Assembly: GCF_015356825.1 (NCBI RefSeq) | Contig: NZ_JAACYW010000007.1 | Coordinates: forward strand, 1-64,000 | Direction: 5' to 3' | Origin: Catenulispora rubra | Lineage (GTDB): Bacteria > Actinomycetota > Actinomycetes > Streptomycetales > Catenulisporaceae | DNA: 64,000 bases | In this document: positions 43,565 to 52,514 of the stretch, in pieces | How the letters are laid out: each line of letters opens with the position of its first letter | Position numbering within the stretch: the stretch's first letter is position 1 | Notes under the pieces: model-generated | Databases searched by the model: none | Told to the model about the DNA's origin: nothing | What the model saw: only the letters and a program-made list of their open reading frames with translations | Made by a program: the position numbers and the translations under genes

Positions 43565-44503
43565 CGCTTTGGCTGCCTTGGCTGCCTTGGCTGTCTCGCC
43601 CGGGTTGCCCGCCTGTGCGGCCGCGCCTCCCGGACCGGTCAGCCGCGACGACGCCTCGGCCCCGCGCTTCTCGATGTCCGCGATCATCTCGCGGTCCGCA
43701 CGCGCGGTGGCCCGGGCGTTCGCCTTCTCCACGACCGCGGGCAGCATCCCGTGGATACGGCGCAGCTGGTTCACCCATGAGGGAACGCATATAACGCGGC
43801 TGCGCTTAGCGATTCCCTCAGTGACCGCCTCCCCGACCTTCTCCAGGGGATACACACGGGATGCTGGTCCCGGCGCGCTCTTACGGAACTTACCCAGGAC
43901 CGGATGCGCGTCCGCGCTCGTCACCAGATCGGTCTTGATCCACGAGAAGTACGCGACGCCGACATCCACGCCGAGGTGCTTCACTTCGGCGCGCAGGCTG
44001 TCTCCGAACGCTTCGGCGCCGGCCTTGGACGCCGTATACGCGGCCAACGCAGGGGCATGGATGAGTGCTGCCGCGGAGGAGACCACGAGTACGTAGCCTT
44101 TGCGCTCGATGACGTGAGGCAGCGCCGTGCGTACCGTCCGCCAGACACCGAGCAGGTTGATCTCGATGGTGCGCTCGAACGCCGCCGGGTCGATGGAGCG
44201 GATGAAGCCGGTCGGCGCGACACCGGCGTTGGCCACCACCACGTCGATGCCGCCGTAGTGCGCGACGATGCCGTCGATCGCGGCGCCGAGCTGCTCCCAA
44301 GACGTCACGTCCGCGTCCCACGCTGTCGCGTCGGGACCGCAGGACTCCGCGGTCCTGCGGAGTTCCTCGGGCTCCAGCCCGATCAGCGCGACCTTCGCCC
44401 CGCGCCGCGCCAGCCGACGCGCCGCGTCCGCGCCGATCCCGCGCGCCGCGCCGGTGATGACCACGACCTTCCCGCTGACGCCGTGCGGTCCCCAGGTTCC
44501 CAT
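43550..44503 (-). CDS. SDR-family oxidoreductase
   Basis: 317 residues. Classical SDR: VVVITGAARGIGADAARRLARRGAKVAL (cofactor loop), VVVANAGVAP (NAG), catalytic Ser in VVSSAAALIHAPALAAYTASKAG with YxxxK (YTASK). Similar to actinobacterial SDRs that act on lipid or steroid-like alcohols. The C-terminus is extended by an Ala/Lys tail (AKAAKAAKAS) from 9-bp repeats. ATG 44503; short AT-rich promoter between it and the divergent neighbour. Substrate unknown. Confidence 0.88.
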   Translation of the reverse strand: MGTWGPHGVSGKVVVITGAARGIGADAARRLARRGAKVALIGLEPEELRRTAESCGPDATAWDADVTSWEQLGAAIDGIVAHYGGIDVVVANAGVAPTGFIRSIDPAAFERTIEINLLGVWRTVRTALPHVIERKGYVLVVSSAAALIHAPALAAYTASKAGAEAFGDSLRAEVKHLGVDVGVAYFSWIKTDLVTSADAHPVLGKFRKSAPGPASRVYPLEKVGEAVTEGIAKRSRVICVPSWVNQLRRIHGMLPAVVEKANARATARADREMIADIEKRGAEASSRLTGPGGAAAQAGNPGETAKAAKAAKASAED

Positions 44504-44552
44504 GGCCGAACCCTACCGCCGGTAACTTACTGAACGGTAGGGGTCGCTCGAG

Positions 44553-46217
44553 TCAGCTGCCGACCTCCTGGCCGGCGGAGTTGAAGCACAGTGCCGGTGC
44601 CGGCGCCCAGGTCGACTTGCCGTACTGGCCGATTGCCTGGACCTGGATGCATGAGGTGCTTCCCGCCGGGAGCATGTAGGAAGAACCGGTGCCGTTGACC
44701 GTGACGTACTGATCGCCACCACCGTCGATGTTGTAGTGCAGGACATAGCTGGTCGCGCCGGGGTCCGCGTTCCAGGACGCGTCGACCGTGGCTTCGCCGA
44801 ACCAGGCCGGAATGTACGCGCCGACGCCGGAGACCGGTCCCGGCGGGTTGTGTGCCGGCTGTTGCGGGGGTGGGGACGTGGTCTTGTGCGTCGTGGGGTG
44901 GCTGACCGGCTGCGATGCAGACGAGGAGGTCGGAGGGGTACTCGGGTTGTTCGGGCCGCCATCGTCGACCGTTACTGTGACCGGCACCGAGTTGCCCTGA
45001 TCCGGAGTCGTGCCGCCGTTGCCCGGCTTCACCTGGCCGACCGGTGCGTTCGACGTCGAAGTCGGCTTGCCGCTTGCGGAAGGCTGTCCGCTGTCGCTGG
45101 AGGACCCGGGGGTGGACGGGAACGAGCCGGCGGCCGACTGGCTCCCGGACAGCGAACCACCCGTCTGCGGAGTACCAGTCGCCGACTTTCCCGTGCTGCC
45201 GCCGCTGCCCTCGACGACGGCGATGCCGGTCAGGATGACCGCGGCGGCCGCGGCGACGGAGATCACGGCGATCCGCTTGCCACCGCGTTTCGGTGCGAGG
45301 GCCACGGTCGGGGTGTCGGCTGACTCGCTCGCGGTGACCGGCAGTCCCACGCCGAGCGGCGGTTGCTGCCACGCGACTCCGGTGAGCGGCTGCCACCCGA
45401 CCTCGCCGAACAGGTCGATGATCTGCTGCGGTGTGGGGCGGTTCTCGGCTTCCTTGGCCAGGCAGCCCTTGATGAGTTGACGCAGGACGTCGTCGTTCTC
45501 GGCGATTCCGCTGAGATCGGGCTCATTGTTGACCACGCGGTGCAGAATCGCCAGAGGCGCGCCGTCGCCGAACGCGAGTCGGCCGGTGGCGGCGAACACC
45601 AAGAGCGAACCCAGAGCGAACACATCAGAAGCGCTCTGGACAGAGCGTCCGTCAGCTTGCTCAGGGGACATATACGCGGGTGTGCCGAGAGTCTGACCGG
45701 TGTTGGTCAGCAGGGATGCATCCAGTGCGCGGGCCACGCCGAAGTCGATGACTTTGGGGCCGTCCGGACCGAGCAGTACGTTCGCCGGCTTGAGGTCGCG
45801 GTGTACGACCTCTGCGGCGTGAATGACTTGCAGCGCCTGTGCGATCGCCACCGCTAAAGCGCGAAGCCGCGCATCGTCGAACCCGCCGCCCTGATCGATC
45901 GCGTCCTGCAGCGTCGGGCCGGGGACGTATTCGGTGGCCAGCCACGGCCGTGCGCCCTCGGTCTCCGCGTTGTAGATCTCCGCGATACGTGGGGAGTGGA
46001 TGCGTTCGGCGACCTGTAGCTCTCGCGAGAACCGCTTGCGGAACGCCGGGATCTCGGCCAGATCGGAGCGGACCATCTTGACCGCCGCCTGGCGGCCGTC
46101 GGCGTCGGTGCCGAGGAACACCCGGCCCATGGCACCCGATCCGAGCTGGGTGACGAGCAGATACGGCCCGACCCGATCGGTCGCCGCGGTCTCCACTCTA
46201 TGTACATTGCCGTTCAT
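44553..46217 (-). CDS. Transmembrane Ser/Thr protein kinase with fibronectin-like ectodomain
   Basis: 554 residues. Kinase domain about 18-275: Gly loop LGSGAMGRVFLG, VAIK-type Lys in AAVKMV, HRDLKPANVLL, DFGVAR and activation-loop TPAYMSPEQ. A transmembrane helix (IAVISVAAAAAVILTGIAVV) is near 315-335, then a Ser/Thr/Pro-rich stalk, and a C-terminal fibronectin-type-III-like domain (ATVDASWNADPGATSYVLHYNID). It fits PknB-type receptor kinases. The ATG at 46217 gives an N-terminus starting just before the kinase domain; the ATG at 46256 would add 13 residues and lacks a good Shine-Dalgarno. Ligand unknown. Confidence 0.88.
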   Translation of the reverse strand: MNGNVHRVETAATDRVGPYLLVTQLGSGAMGRVFLGTDADGRQAAVKMVRSDLAEIPAFRKRFSRELQVAERIHSPRIAEIYNAETEGARPWLATEYVPGPTLQDAIDQGGGFDDARLRALAVAIAQALQVIHAAEVVHRDLKPANVLLGPDGPKVIDFGVARALDASLLTNTGQTLGTPAYMSPEQADGRSVQSASDVFALGSLLVFAATGRLAFGDGAPLAILHRVVNNEPDLSGIAENDDVLRQLIKGCLAKEAENRPTPQQIIDLFGEVGWQPLTGVAWQQPPLGVGLPVTASESADTPTVALAPKRGGKRIAVISVAAAAAVILTGIAVVEGSGGSTGKSATGTPQTGGSLSGSQSAAGSFPSTPGSSSDSGQPSASGKPTSTSNAPVGQVKPGNGGTTPDQGNSVPVTVTVDDGGPNNPSTPPTSSSASQPVSHPTTHKTTSPPPQQPAHNPPGPVSGVGAYIPAWFGEATVDASWNADPGATSYVLHYNIDGGGDQYVTVNGTGSSYMLPAGSTSCIQVQAIGQYGKSTWAPAPALCFNSAGQEVGS

Positions 46218-46292
46218 ATTCAACGTGCAGCCTCCCCTGTACGGCGTCCCGGCCATTATGGGGCAGCAGGTTGATCCGCCGTACCCCGGTCC

Positions 46293-47087
46293 TCAGCGCA
46301 GGCGGCGGTCGTTCAGAACGGGCAACGCGCTACGTGTCCGCGCGACCAGTGCCGGATCCACGTCCACCCGCAGAACCTCTTCACCGGTACCCGCTTCGGC
46401 CACGACATTCCCCCAGGGATCGACGACCACGGAACGGCCCCCCAGAGCGACCCCTCCGTTCGTCCCCACGCAGTTCGTGGCGAAGACGAACACCTGGTCC
46501 TCGATCGCGCGGGCCTTGAGCAACACCCGCCAGTGCTCGATCCGCTTCTCGGGCCACGCCGAGCAGACCACCAGGTGCTCCATGCCCTTGTCCAGGAGTC
46601 CGCGGAACAGCTCGGGGAAACGGATGTCATAACACGTAGCCAGTCCCAGCGTTCCCCACGGAGAGGGAACGGTGACGAGCTCTTCCCCGGCGCCCATGAG
46701 GGTTGCTTCGCCCTCGCTGAAGCCGAACCGGTGGATCTTGCGGTACTCGGCCTGCACACCGTCCGGGCCGCGGAAGACCGCGGTGTTGTAGAGAGTTCCG
46801 TCAGGCGCGCGCTCCACATAGGAACCGAAGTGCAGCCACATCTCCTGGCCCGGACCTTCTTGCGTCCGGACCTTCTCCAGAGCGGCGATCGGCCGGCTGT
46901 CGGCGATCGGTTCGGCGTGGCCGGTCCAGTTCTTGTAGTCGAAGCCGCCCGCGACCCAGAGCTCGGGCAGGATCACCAGCTCCGCCCCGGTCTCCCGCTC
47001 GGCCTCGACCAGCTTCACCACACGGTTCCAGCGGTCCTCGGGCGCTTCCGCGTCGTCGACGACAAGCTGCATGAGGGATACGCGCAT
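46293..47087 (-). CDS. Carbon-nitrogen hydrolase (nitrilase superfamily)
   Basis: 264 residues. The Glu-Lys-Cys triad is visible: VILPELWVAGG (Glu), YRKIHRFGF (Lys) and LATCYDIRFPELFR (Cys nucleophile). This branch resembles deaminated-glutathione or omega-amidases. The ATG at 47087 precedes MRVSLMQLVVDD; longer frames run through the upstream terminator. It would hydrolyse a small amide. It starts 14 bp after the bkd terminator, so it is a separate unit or read-through product. Confidence 0.9.
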   Translation of the reverse strand: MRVSLMQLVVDDAEAPEDRWNRVVKLVEAERETGAELVILPELWVAGGFDYKNWTGHAEPIADSRPIAALEKVRTQEGPGQEMWLHFGSYVERAPDGTLYNTAVFRGPDGVQAEYRKIHRFGFSEGEATLMGAGEELVTVPSPWGTLGLATCYDIRFPELFRGLLDKGMEHLVVCSAWPEKRIEHWRVLLKARAIEDQVFVFATNCVGTNGGVALGGRSVVVDPWGNVVAEAGTGEEVLRVDVDPALVARTRSALPVLNDRRLR

Positions 47088-47101
47088 ACTGCCGATCGTG
47101 C

Positions 47102-47138
47102 CAGAGGGGCACCGGTTCTGAGAACCGGTGCCCCTCTG
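47102..47138. terminator. Terminator of the branched-chain dehydrogenase operon
   Basis: CAGAGGGGCACCGGTTCT pairs with AGAACCGGTGCCCCTCTG (up to 18 bp) around a minimal loop. It lies 90 bp after the E2 stop on the minus strand. Confidence 0.85.
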
Positions 47139-47196
47139 TGTGAGACCACAACCCGCGTGAGACCGCTGTAGGGATCCCCGGCAGGGATCCCTCAGG

Positions 47197-47238
47197 CAAT
47201 CAGCTCCAGGCAATCAGCTCCAGGCGATCAGCTCCAGG
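47197..47238. repeat. 14-bp tandem repeat, three copies, over the E2 stop
   Basis: CAATCAGCTCCAGG occurs at 47197 and 47211 and as CGATCAGCTCCAGG at 47225. The right-most copy contains the Ser-stop end of the E2 gene, so the others look like duplications of the gene's last codons. Confidence 0.9.
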
Positions 47239-48736
47239 CCAGCGCGGTCAGCGGATCGGCCAGCACCGCGCCGACGTCCCGCAGCACCTTCGAGCCCAGC
47301 TCGCCGTCGACCAGGCGGTGGTCGAAGGACAGCGCCAGCGTGGTCACCTGGCGCGGCTTCATCTTGCCCTTGTGCATCCACGGCTGCTCCCGCACCGCGC
47401 CGAACGCCAGGATCGACGCCTCGCCCGGATTCAGGATCGGGGTGCCGGTGTCCACGCCGAACACGCCGACGTTGGTGATCGTCGCCGTGGCGCCGCTCAT
47501 GTCGGCCAGCGAGGTCTTGCCCTCGCGCGCCACGTCGGTGAGCCTGTTGAGCGCCCGGCCCAACTCCACCAGCGGCAGCAGGTCCGCGCCCTTGACGTTC
47601 GGCACCAGCAGCCCGCGCGGCGTGGCCGCCGCGATGCCCAGGGTGACGTGGTCGAAGTAGACGATCTCGCCGTTTGCCTCGTCCCAGCGCGCGTTGATCT
47701 CCGGGTTCCGCGCCATCGCCACCAGGAACGCCTTGGCGACCAGCAGCAGCGGCGACACCCGCACGCCCTTGAAGTCCGGCATCTCCTTCAGCCGCTGCAC
47801 GAACTTCATGGTCGGGGTGACGTCGACCGTCAGGAACTCGGTGACGTGCGGCGCGGTGAACGCCGACTGCACCATCGCCGCGGCGGTCGCCTTGCGCACG
47901 CCCTTGATCGGGACGCGGCGCTCGCCGTTGACGAAGGGTACGGCGGCGGCCGGGGCGACTTCGCCGCCCGCGGCTGGCGCGGTCTGCGTCCCGGAGATGG
48001 CCGCGTGCACGTCGTCCCGGGTCACCGTGCCGTTGATCCCGGTCGGGACCACCAGCGCCAGGTCGATGCCCAGGTCCTTGGCGAGCTTGCGGACCGGCGG
48101 CTTGGCCAGCGGCTTGGCGCCGATCGGCGCGGCCGGAGCGCCCGCAGCTGTGACCCGCACTGCCGCAGCGGCCTGCTCCGGAGCCGTGGACTGGCCGTAG
48201 TACGCCGGGGCCGGGATGTCGTCGGCGACCGGCTCCTCGCGGACCGTGGCGCCCATGACGTCGGCCACGGACGGCGCCGCGCCTGAGGCCTTGCGCGGAC
48301 GACGGCTGGAAGCGCCCTGCTTCACGCCGTAGCCGACCAGGACCGGCTCGCGCTTGTCGTCGCTCTTGCCCGAGCCGCCTGTGCCGCCCGTGCCGCCCGA
48401 GGCTGCCGGCGCGGCCTTGGCCTCGGCGGTGGCCGCGACGCCGGCGGTCATGTCGTCCCCGCCGCCGGCCGCCGGGGCGCTCGGCGTGCTCGGGTCGATG
48501 TCGATCCCGATGATCGGGGTGCCGACGTCGACCGTCCGCCCCTCGTCCACCAGCAGCTCGACGACCTTGCCGGCCCACGGCGAGGGCAGCTCGACGGCGG
48601 CCTTCGCGGTCTCGATCTCGACCAGGATCTGGTTGACCGTGACCAGGTCGCCGACCTTGACCGACCAGGCCAGGATCTCCGCCTCGGTCAGGCCCTCGCC
48701 GACGTCCGGGAGGTTGAATCTCTTGATCTCACCCAT
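47228..48736 (-). CDS. bkdC: Dihydrolipoamide acyltransferase (E2) of branched-chain 2-oxoacid dehydrogenase
   Basis: 502 residues. N-terminal lipoyl domain with the lipoylation motif EIETAKAAVELPSPWAG, a Pro/Ala linker, peripheral-subunit-binding domain (PPVRKLAKDLGIDLALVVPTGINGTVTRDDV), and a catalytic domain with HVTLGIAAATPRGLLVPNV and the active-site DHRLVDG. The ATG at 48736 has GGGAG 7 bp upstream. It receives acyl groups from E1 and makes branched acyl-CoA, precursors for iso/anteiso fatty acids. Third gene of the E1alpha-E1beta-E2 operon; no E3 nearby. Confidence 0.93.
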   Translation of the reverse strand: MGEIKRFNLPDVGEGLTEAEILAWSVKVGDLVTVNQILVEIETAKAAVELPSPWAGKVVELLVDEGRTVDVGTPIIGIDIDPSTPSAPAAGGGDDMTAGVAATAEAKAAPAASGGTGGTGGSGKSDDKREPVLVGYGVKQGASSRRPRKASGAAPSVADVMGATVREEPVADDIPAPAYYGQSTAPEQAAAAVRVTAAGAPAAPIGAKPLAKPPVRKLAKDLGIDLALVVPTGINGTVTRDDVHAAISGTQTAPAAGGEVAPAAAVPFVNGERRVPIKGVRKATAAAMVQSAFTAPHVTEFLTVDVTPTMKFVQRLKEMPDFKGVRVSPLLLVAKAFLVAMARNPEINARWDEANGEIVYFDHVTLGIAAATPRGLLVPNVKGADLLPLVELGRALNRLTDVAREGKTSLADMSGATATITNVGVFGVDTGTPILNPGEASILAFGAVREQPWMHKGKMKPRQVTTLALSFDHRLVDGELGSKVLRDVGAVLADPLTALAWS

Positions 48737-48753
48737 GTGTGCTCCCAGATCCC

Positions 48754-49749
48754 TTAGAACGCGAACGCGCGGTCGACGGCGTCCAGCACTCGGTCCAGGT
48801 CCGGCAGGAACTCCTCCTCGACCCGCGACGGCGGGTAGGGGGTGTGCGGGGCGCCGACGCGCAGGACCGGCGCCTCCAGGGAGTAGAAGCACTTCTCGGT
48901 GACCTTCGCGGCCACCTCCGCGCCCATCCCCATGAACACCGAGGCCTCGTGCACGGTGATCAGGCGGCCGGTCTTGCGGACCGAGGCGTAGACCGGCTCC
49001 AGGTCGAGCGGGGACAGCGTGCGCAGGTCGATGACCTCCAGCGAGCGCCCCTCCTCCGCGGCCGCCGCGGCGGCCTCCAGGCAGGTCTTCACCATCGGGC
49101 CGTAGGCGACCAGCGTCGCGTCCGTGCCGGGGCGCACCACGCGGGAGGCGTAGAGCGGGTACGGCGTGGCCGTCGGGTCCAGCTCGGCCTTGTCCCAGTA
49201 CCGGCGCTTGGGCTCGAAGAACACCACCGGGTCGTCGGAGGCGATGGCCTGCTGGATCATCCAGTAGGCGTCGACCGGGTTGGACGTGGCGACCACGCGC
49301 AGGCCGGCGGTGATGGCGAAGTACGCCTCGGGGGACTCCGAGTGGTGCTCGACCGCGCCGATGCCGCCGCCGAACGGGATGCGGATCACGATCGGCATGC
49401 TGACCTTGCCCAGCGCCCGGGCCCGCATCTTGGCGACCTGGGTGACGATCTGGTCGAAGGCCGGGTAGACGAACCCGTCGAACTGGATCTCCACCACCGG
49501 CCGGTAGCCGGACAGGGCCAGGCCGACCGCGGTGCCCACGATGCCGGACTCGGCCAGCGGGGTGTCGATGACCCGCGCGTCGCCGAAGTCCTTCTGCAGG
49601 CCGTCGGTGACGCGGAAGACGCCGCCGAGCTTGCCGATGTCCTCGCCCATGAGCAGGACCTTCGGGTCGTCCTCCAGGGCCCTGCGCAGGCCGAGGTTGA
49701 GGCCCTTGCCGAGACTGATCTGCTGTGTCTTGGAAGTCGACTCTGACAT
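48754..49749 (-). CDS. bkdB: Branched-chain 2-oxoacid dehydrogenase E1 beta subunit
   Basis: 331 residues from ATG 49749. The transketolase pyrimidine-binding domain has LMGEDIGKLGGVFRVTDGLQKDFG, DTPLAESGIVGTAVGLALSGYRPVVEIQF, and VIRIPFGGGIGAVEHHSESPEAYFA. The C-terminal transketolase domain follows (VVRPGTDATLVAYGPM, EVIDLRTLSPLD). It binds thiamine diphosphate with E1alpha. The start is taken at ATG 49749, which overlaps the end of E1alpha; a GTG 12 bp further up is possible. The gap to E2 is 17 bp. Confidence 0.93.
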   Translation of the reverse strand: MSESTSKTQQISLGKGLNLGLRRALEDDPKVLLMGEDIGKLGGVFRVTDGLQKDFGDARVIDTPLAESGIVGTAVGLALSGYRPVVEIQFDGFVYPAFDQIVTQVAKMRARALGKVSMPIVIRIPFGGGIGAVEHHSESPEAYFAITAGLRVVATSNPVDAYWMIQQAIASDDPVVFFEPKRRYWDKAELDPTATPYPLYASRVVRPGTDATLVAYGPMVKTCLEAAAAAAEEGRSLEVIDLRTLSPLDLEPVYASVRKTGRLITVHEASVFMGMGAEVAAKVTEKCFYSLEAPVLRVGAPHTPYPPSRVEEEFLPDLDRVLDAVDRAFAF

Positions 49750-49750
49750 G

Positions 49751-50878
49751 TCAGTGAGCACCCTCGAAAGATTCCCAGTAGGCCCCGTACTCTGCGCGCT
49801 CCTCGTCCATCAGGGGGTGCGGCTCGGCGTAGACGTGGTCGAAGATCGAGACCGGCTTCGGGTCCGGCATGGCCAGGCAGCGCGCGCGGATGTCGGCGGC
49901 GACGGTGTCCGCCTCGGCGTCGATCTCCTTGAAGAACGCCTCGTCGGCGTGCTTGTTCTTCTCCAGGAAGGCGTGCATGCGCAGGATCGGGTCCTTCGCC
50001 TTCCACTCCTCCAGCTCGTCGGAGTTGCGGTAGCGCGTCGGGTCGTCGGACGTGGTGTGCGCGCCCATGCGGTAGGTGAAGGCCTCGACCAGCGTCGGGC
50101 CGCCGCCGCTGCGGGCGTGCTCCAGGGCGGCCCTGGTGACCGCCAGGCAGGCCAGGACGTCGTTGCCGTCGACCCGGACGCCGGGGAAGCCGAAGCCGGC
50201 GGCGCGCTGGTACAGCGGGACGCGGAACTGGCGCTCGTTGGGCTCGGAGATGGCCCACTGGTTGTTCTGGCAGAAGAACACCACCGGCGCGTTGTTCACG
50301 CTGGCGAAGACGAACGCCTCGTTGACGTCGCCCTGGGAGGACGCACCGTCGCCGAAGTACGCGATCACCGCCGCCTCGCGGCCGTCGCGCTGCATGCCCA
50401 TGGCGTAGCCGGTGGCGTGCAGCGTCTGGGAGCCGATCACGATCGTGTAGAGGTGGAAGTTCTTCTCGTTCGGGTCCCAGCCGCCGTTGTTCACGCCGCG
50501 GAACATCCCGAGCAGGTTCACCGGGTCCACGTCGCGGCACCACGCCACGCCGTGCTCGCGGTAGGTGGGGAAGGCGTAGTCCTCGGCGGTCTGCGCGCGG
50601 CCGGAACCGACCTGCGCGGCCTCCTGGCCCAGCAGCGGGGCCCACAGCCCCAGCTCGCCCTGGCGCTGCAGCGCCGTGCCTTCGGCATCGATGCGGCGGA
50701 CCAGGACCATGTCCCGGTACAGGCCGCGGTACTCCTCGGGCGTCAGGTCGATCGAGTAATCGGGGTGCTCGACCAGATCCCCTTCGGGCGTCAGCAGCTG
50801 CACGAGGTCGGGGTTCGTGGCCCCGGCCTTCTTTTTAGCAGCGGTCTTGCCACCCGCGCCCTTGCGTGAGGTCACCAC
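49751..50878 (-). CDS. bkdA: Branched-chain 2-oxoacid dehydrogenase E1 alpha subunit
   Basis: 375 residues. TPP-binding motif AYFGDGASSQGDVNEAFVFASVNNAPVVFFCQNNQWAIS, conserved YRMGAHTTSDDPTRYR in the C-terminal region, and the N-terminal YRDMVLVRRID. Lys-rich N-terminal head. It decarboxylates branched-chain 2-oxoacids. GTG 50878 is set by GGAG 7 bp upstream. It heads the operon and is divergent from the NarL/LuxR regulator, which may control it. Confidence 0.94.
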   Translation of the reverse strand: MVTSRKGAGGKTAAKKKAGATNPDLVQLLTPEGDLVEHPDYSIDLTPEEYRGLYRDMVLVRRIDAEGTALQRQGELGLWAPLLGQEAAQVGSGRAQTAEDYAFPTYREHGVAWCRDVDPVNLLGMFRGVNNGGWDPNEKNFHLYTIVIGSQTLHATGYAMGMQRDGREAAVIAYFGDGASSQGDVNEAFVFASVNNAPVVFFCQNNQWAISEPNERQFRVPLYQRAAGFGFPGVRVDGNDVLACLAVTRAALEHARSGGGPTLVEAFTYRMGAHTTSDDPTRYRNSDELEEWKAKDPILRMHAFLEKNKHADEAFFKEIDAEADTVAADIRARCLAMPDPKPVSIFDHVYAEPHPLMDEERAEYGAYWESFEGAH

Positions 50879-51086
50879 TACATGTCTCCTCTACACGTAT
50901 CTCAAACGGACGTACGGCGGGGTCGCCGCCGCGGTCAGCGAGGTGCGACGCCGGCCGCGGAGTTCGTGGTCGGGGTGTGACGTGGATCCCCCTCGGCCGT
51001 GCAGAGGCCACGTTACAGGGCGGAATGCGTGCGCGACGCCCCGCACCAAAGACGCGAAAGCTCCTGAGTATGGCTATGTTGTCGGT

Positions 51087-51788
51087 GTGCACTCTGATGC
51101 TGCCATCTCGGGCATAACGGACCCGATCCGTGTCTTCCTGCTGGACGACCACGAGTTGGTGCGGCGCGGTGTGGGCGAACTGCTGAGCGCCGAACCCGAT
51201 ATCGAGGTGGTCGCTCAGGCCGGCAGTGTGGCGCAGGCTCTGGCTGCGGCCGAGGCTGCCTGGCCGGACGTCGCCTTGCTGGACGTGCGGCTTCCCGACG
51301 GATCGGGCATCGAGGTCTGCCGCGAGCTGAAGTCGCGGATGCCGGATCTGGGCTGTCTGATGCTGACGTCGTTCTCGGATGACGACGCGTTGTTCGGCGC
51401 CATCATGGCGGGCGCTGCGGGCTACGTTCTGAAGGACATCCGGGGCTCCGCACTCGTCGACGCGGTCCGGACGGTGGCGCGCGGGGGCTCGTTGCTCGAC
51501 CCGACCGCCACGGAGCACCTTCTGAGCCGGCTGCGGGTCGGGATCGTGCCGGGCGAGGCGGACCGGGAGGACGCGGCGAGCAAACTGGCGTCGCTCACGG
51601 TGTCCGAGAAGCGGATCCTGGAGCTGATCGCCGAGGGCCTCACCAACCGGCAGATCGGCGAGCGGCTGAGCCTGGCCGAGAAGACCGTGAAGAACTACAT
51701 CACCGGGATCCTGGCGAAACTGGCCATGCAGCGGCGTACGCAGGCTGCTGCGTTCGCCGTGCGGCATCTCCCTGGGCGTTCGCGCTAA
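51087..51788 (+). CDS. NarL/LuxR-type response regulator
   Basis: 233 residues. Receiver domain about 13-135 (VFLLDDHELVRRGVGELLSAEPDIEVV, phospho-Asp in DVALLDVRLPDGSG, Thr and Lys in MLTSFSDDD and YVLKDI) and a C-terminal LuxR helix-turn-helix (LTVSEKRILELIAEGLTNRQIGERLSLAEKTVKNYITGILAKL). Resembles DevR/DosR-type regulators. No histidine kinase is adjacent. GTG 51087 lies 6 bp after TATGTT, so the mRNA is probably leaderless. It is divergent from the bkd operon and a candidate regulator of it. Confidence 0.9.
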   Translation: MHSDAAISGITDPIRVFLLDDHELVRRGVGELLSAEPDIEVVAQAGSVAQALAAAEAAWPDVALLDVRLPDGSGIEVCRELKSRMPDLGCLMLTSFSDDDALFGAIMAGAAGYVLKDIRGSALVDAVRTVARGGSLLDPTATEHLLSRLRVGIVPGEADREDAASKLASLTVSEKRILELIAEGLTNRQIGERLSLAEKTVKNYITGILAKLAMQRRTQAAAFAVRHLPGRSR

Positions 51789-51828
51789 GAGCTCCGCGCT
51801 TATAGCGCGCTCTCGCATAGCGGTTCCC

Positions 51829-52425
51829 CTACTGCGCGGCGTCCTTAAGCATTCCTCGAAACAGCTGCAGGAGACCGGTGCGGATCTCCTCGCGCGTCAG
51901 GGCGGCGCGGTTGCCGGCTCCGGCGACCGAATCGAACAGGACCCCTTCGCTGAAGGCGATGAACGTGCGGCCGTCGCGGTCCGGGTCGGCGGAGCCGAGA
52001 GCCGCCATGAGGCCACGCGCCGGCTCGCGGAAAGCCACACCCGCCTCGTCGTAGATCGCGCGCAGTTCCGGCCGTCGCGTCGCCTCCAGCGCGAGCTCGA
52101 AACGGGCCAGTGACGGGGCCCGGCGGAGCGTGAGGGTGTCGTGCAGTTGGGTGGCCACCAGGTCGGCGGCGATCTCCGGGGTCGGATTCTCCACCGCCAG
52201 CACGCCTTCGGGGTTCGCCGCGTCCTCGAAGACCTCGGCCTCCAGACGGCACAGCCGGGCGAACGTCGTCTCCAGCAGGGCGCCGCGGGTCCGGGCGTGG
52301 TTGGAGGTGGACCCGGGCGGCAGGCCGGCGGCCTCGTCGACCGCGCGGTGGGTGAGCCCGCGCAGCCCCCGCTCGGCGAGCAGGGCGATCGCGGTGTCTC
52401 CGATGAGGTCCGGACGGGAGGTCAT
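51829..52425 (-). CDS. TetR-family regulator of the FAD-monooxygenase
   Basis: 198 residues. N-terminal HTH: DTAIALLAERGLRGLTHRAVDEAAGLPPGSTSNHARTRGALLETTF, followed by a TetR_C (YP_1213-like) domain (AYVLATQ-type helix LHDTLTLRRAPSLARFELALEATRRPELRAIYDEAG). ATG 52425. It is divergent from a flavin monooxygenase with three copies of a matching operator in the gap. Confidence 0.88.
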   Translation of the reverse strand: MTSRPDLIGDTAIALLAERGLRGLTHRAVDEAAGLPPGSTSNHARTRGALLETTFARLCRLEAEVFEDAANPEGVLAVENPTPEIAADLVATQLHDTLTLRRAPSLARFELALEATRRPELRAIYDEAGVAFREPARGLMAALGSADPDRDGRTFIAFSEGVLFDSVAGAGNRAALTREEIRTGLLQLFRGMLKDAAQ

Positions 52426-52449
52426 GGTCCGAGACCTTAGCAGTTGACG

Positions 52450-52503
52450 ACTACGGCTGTAGTGGCGTAGAACTACATCCGTAGTTGGAACTACGGATGT
52501 AGT
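52450..52503. promoter_or_regulatory. Triple TetR operator (ACTAC-N4-GTAGT) between TetR and monooxygenase
   Basis: Three copies: ACTACGGCTGTAGT (52450-52463), ACTACATCCGTAGT (52472-52485), ACTACGGATGTAGT (52490-52503). The last two are also mutual mirror images, forming a perfect inverted repeat with 15-bp arms (52472-52486 and 52489-52503). The last copy ends 11 bp before the monooxygenase ATG, over its ribosome-binding region. Confidence 0.88.
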
Positions 52504-52514
52504 GAGGAGCGGTC

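Noticed and set aside
46293-47213. Extended nitrilase frame from 47213
   Set aside because: The extension would translate through the bkd terminator hairpin and has no family sequence; the start at 47087 is preferred.
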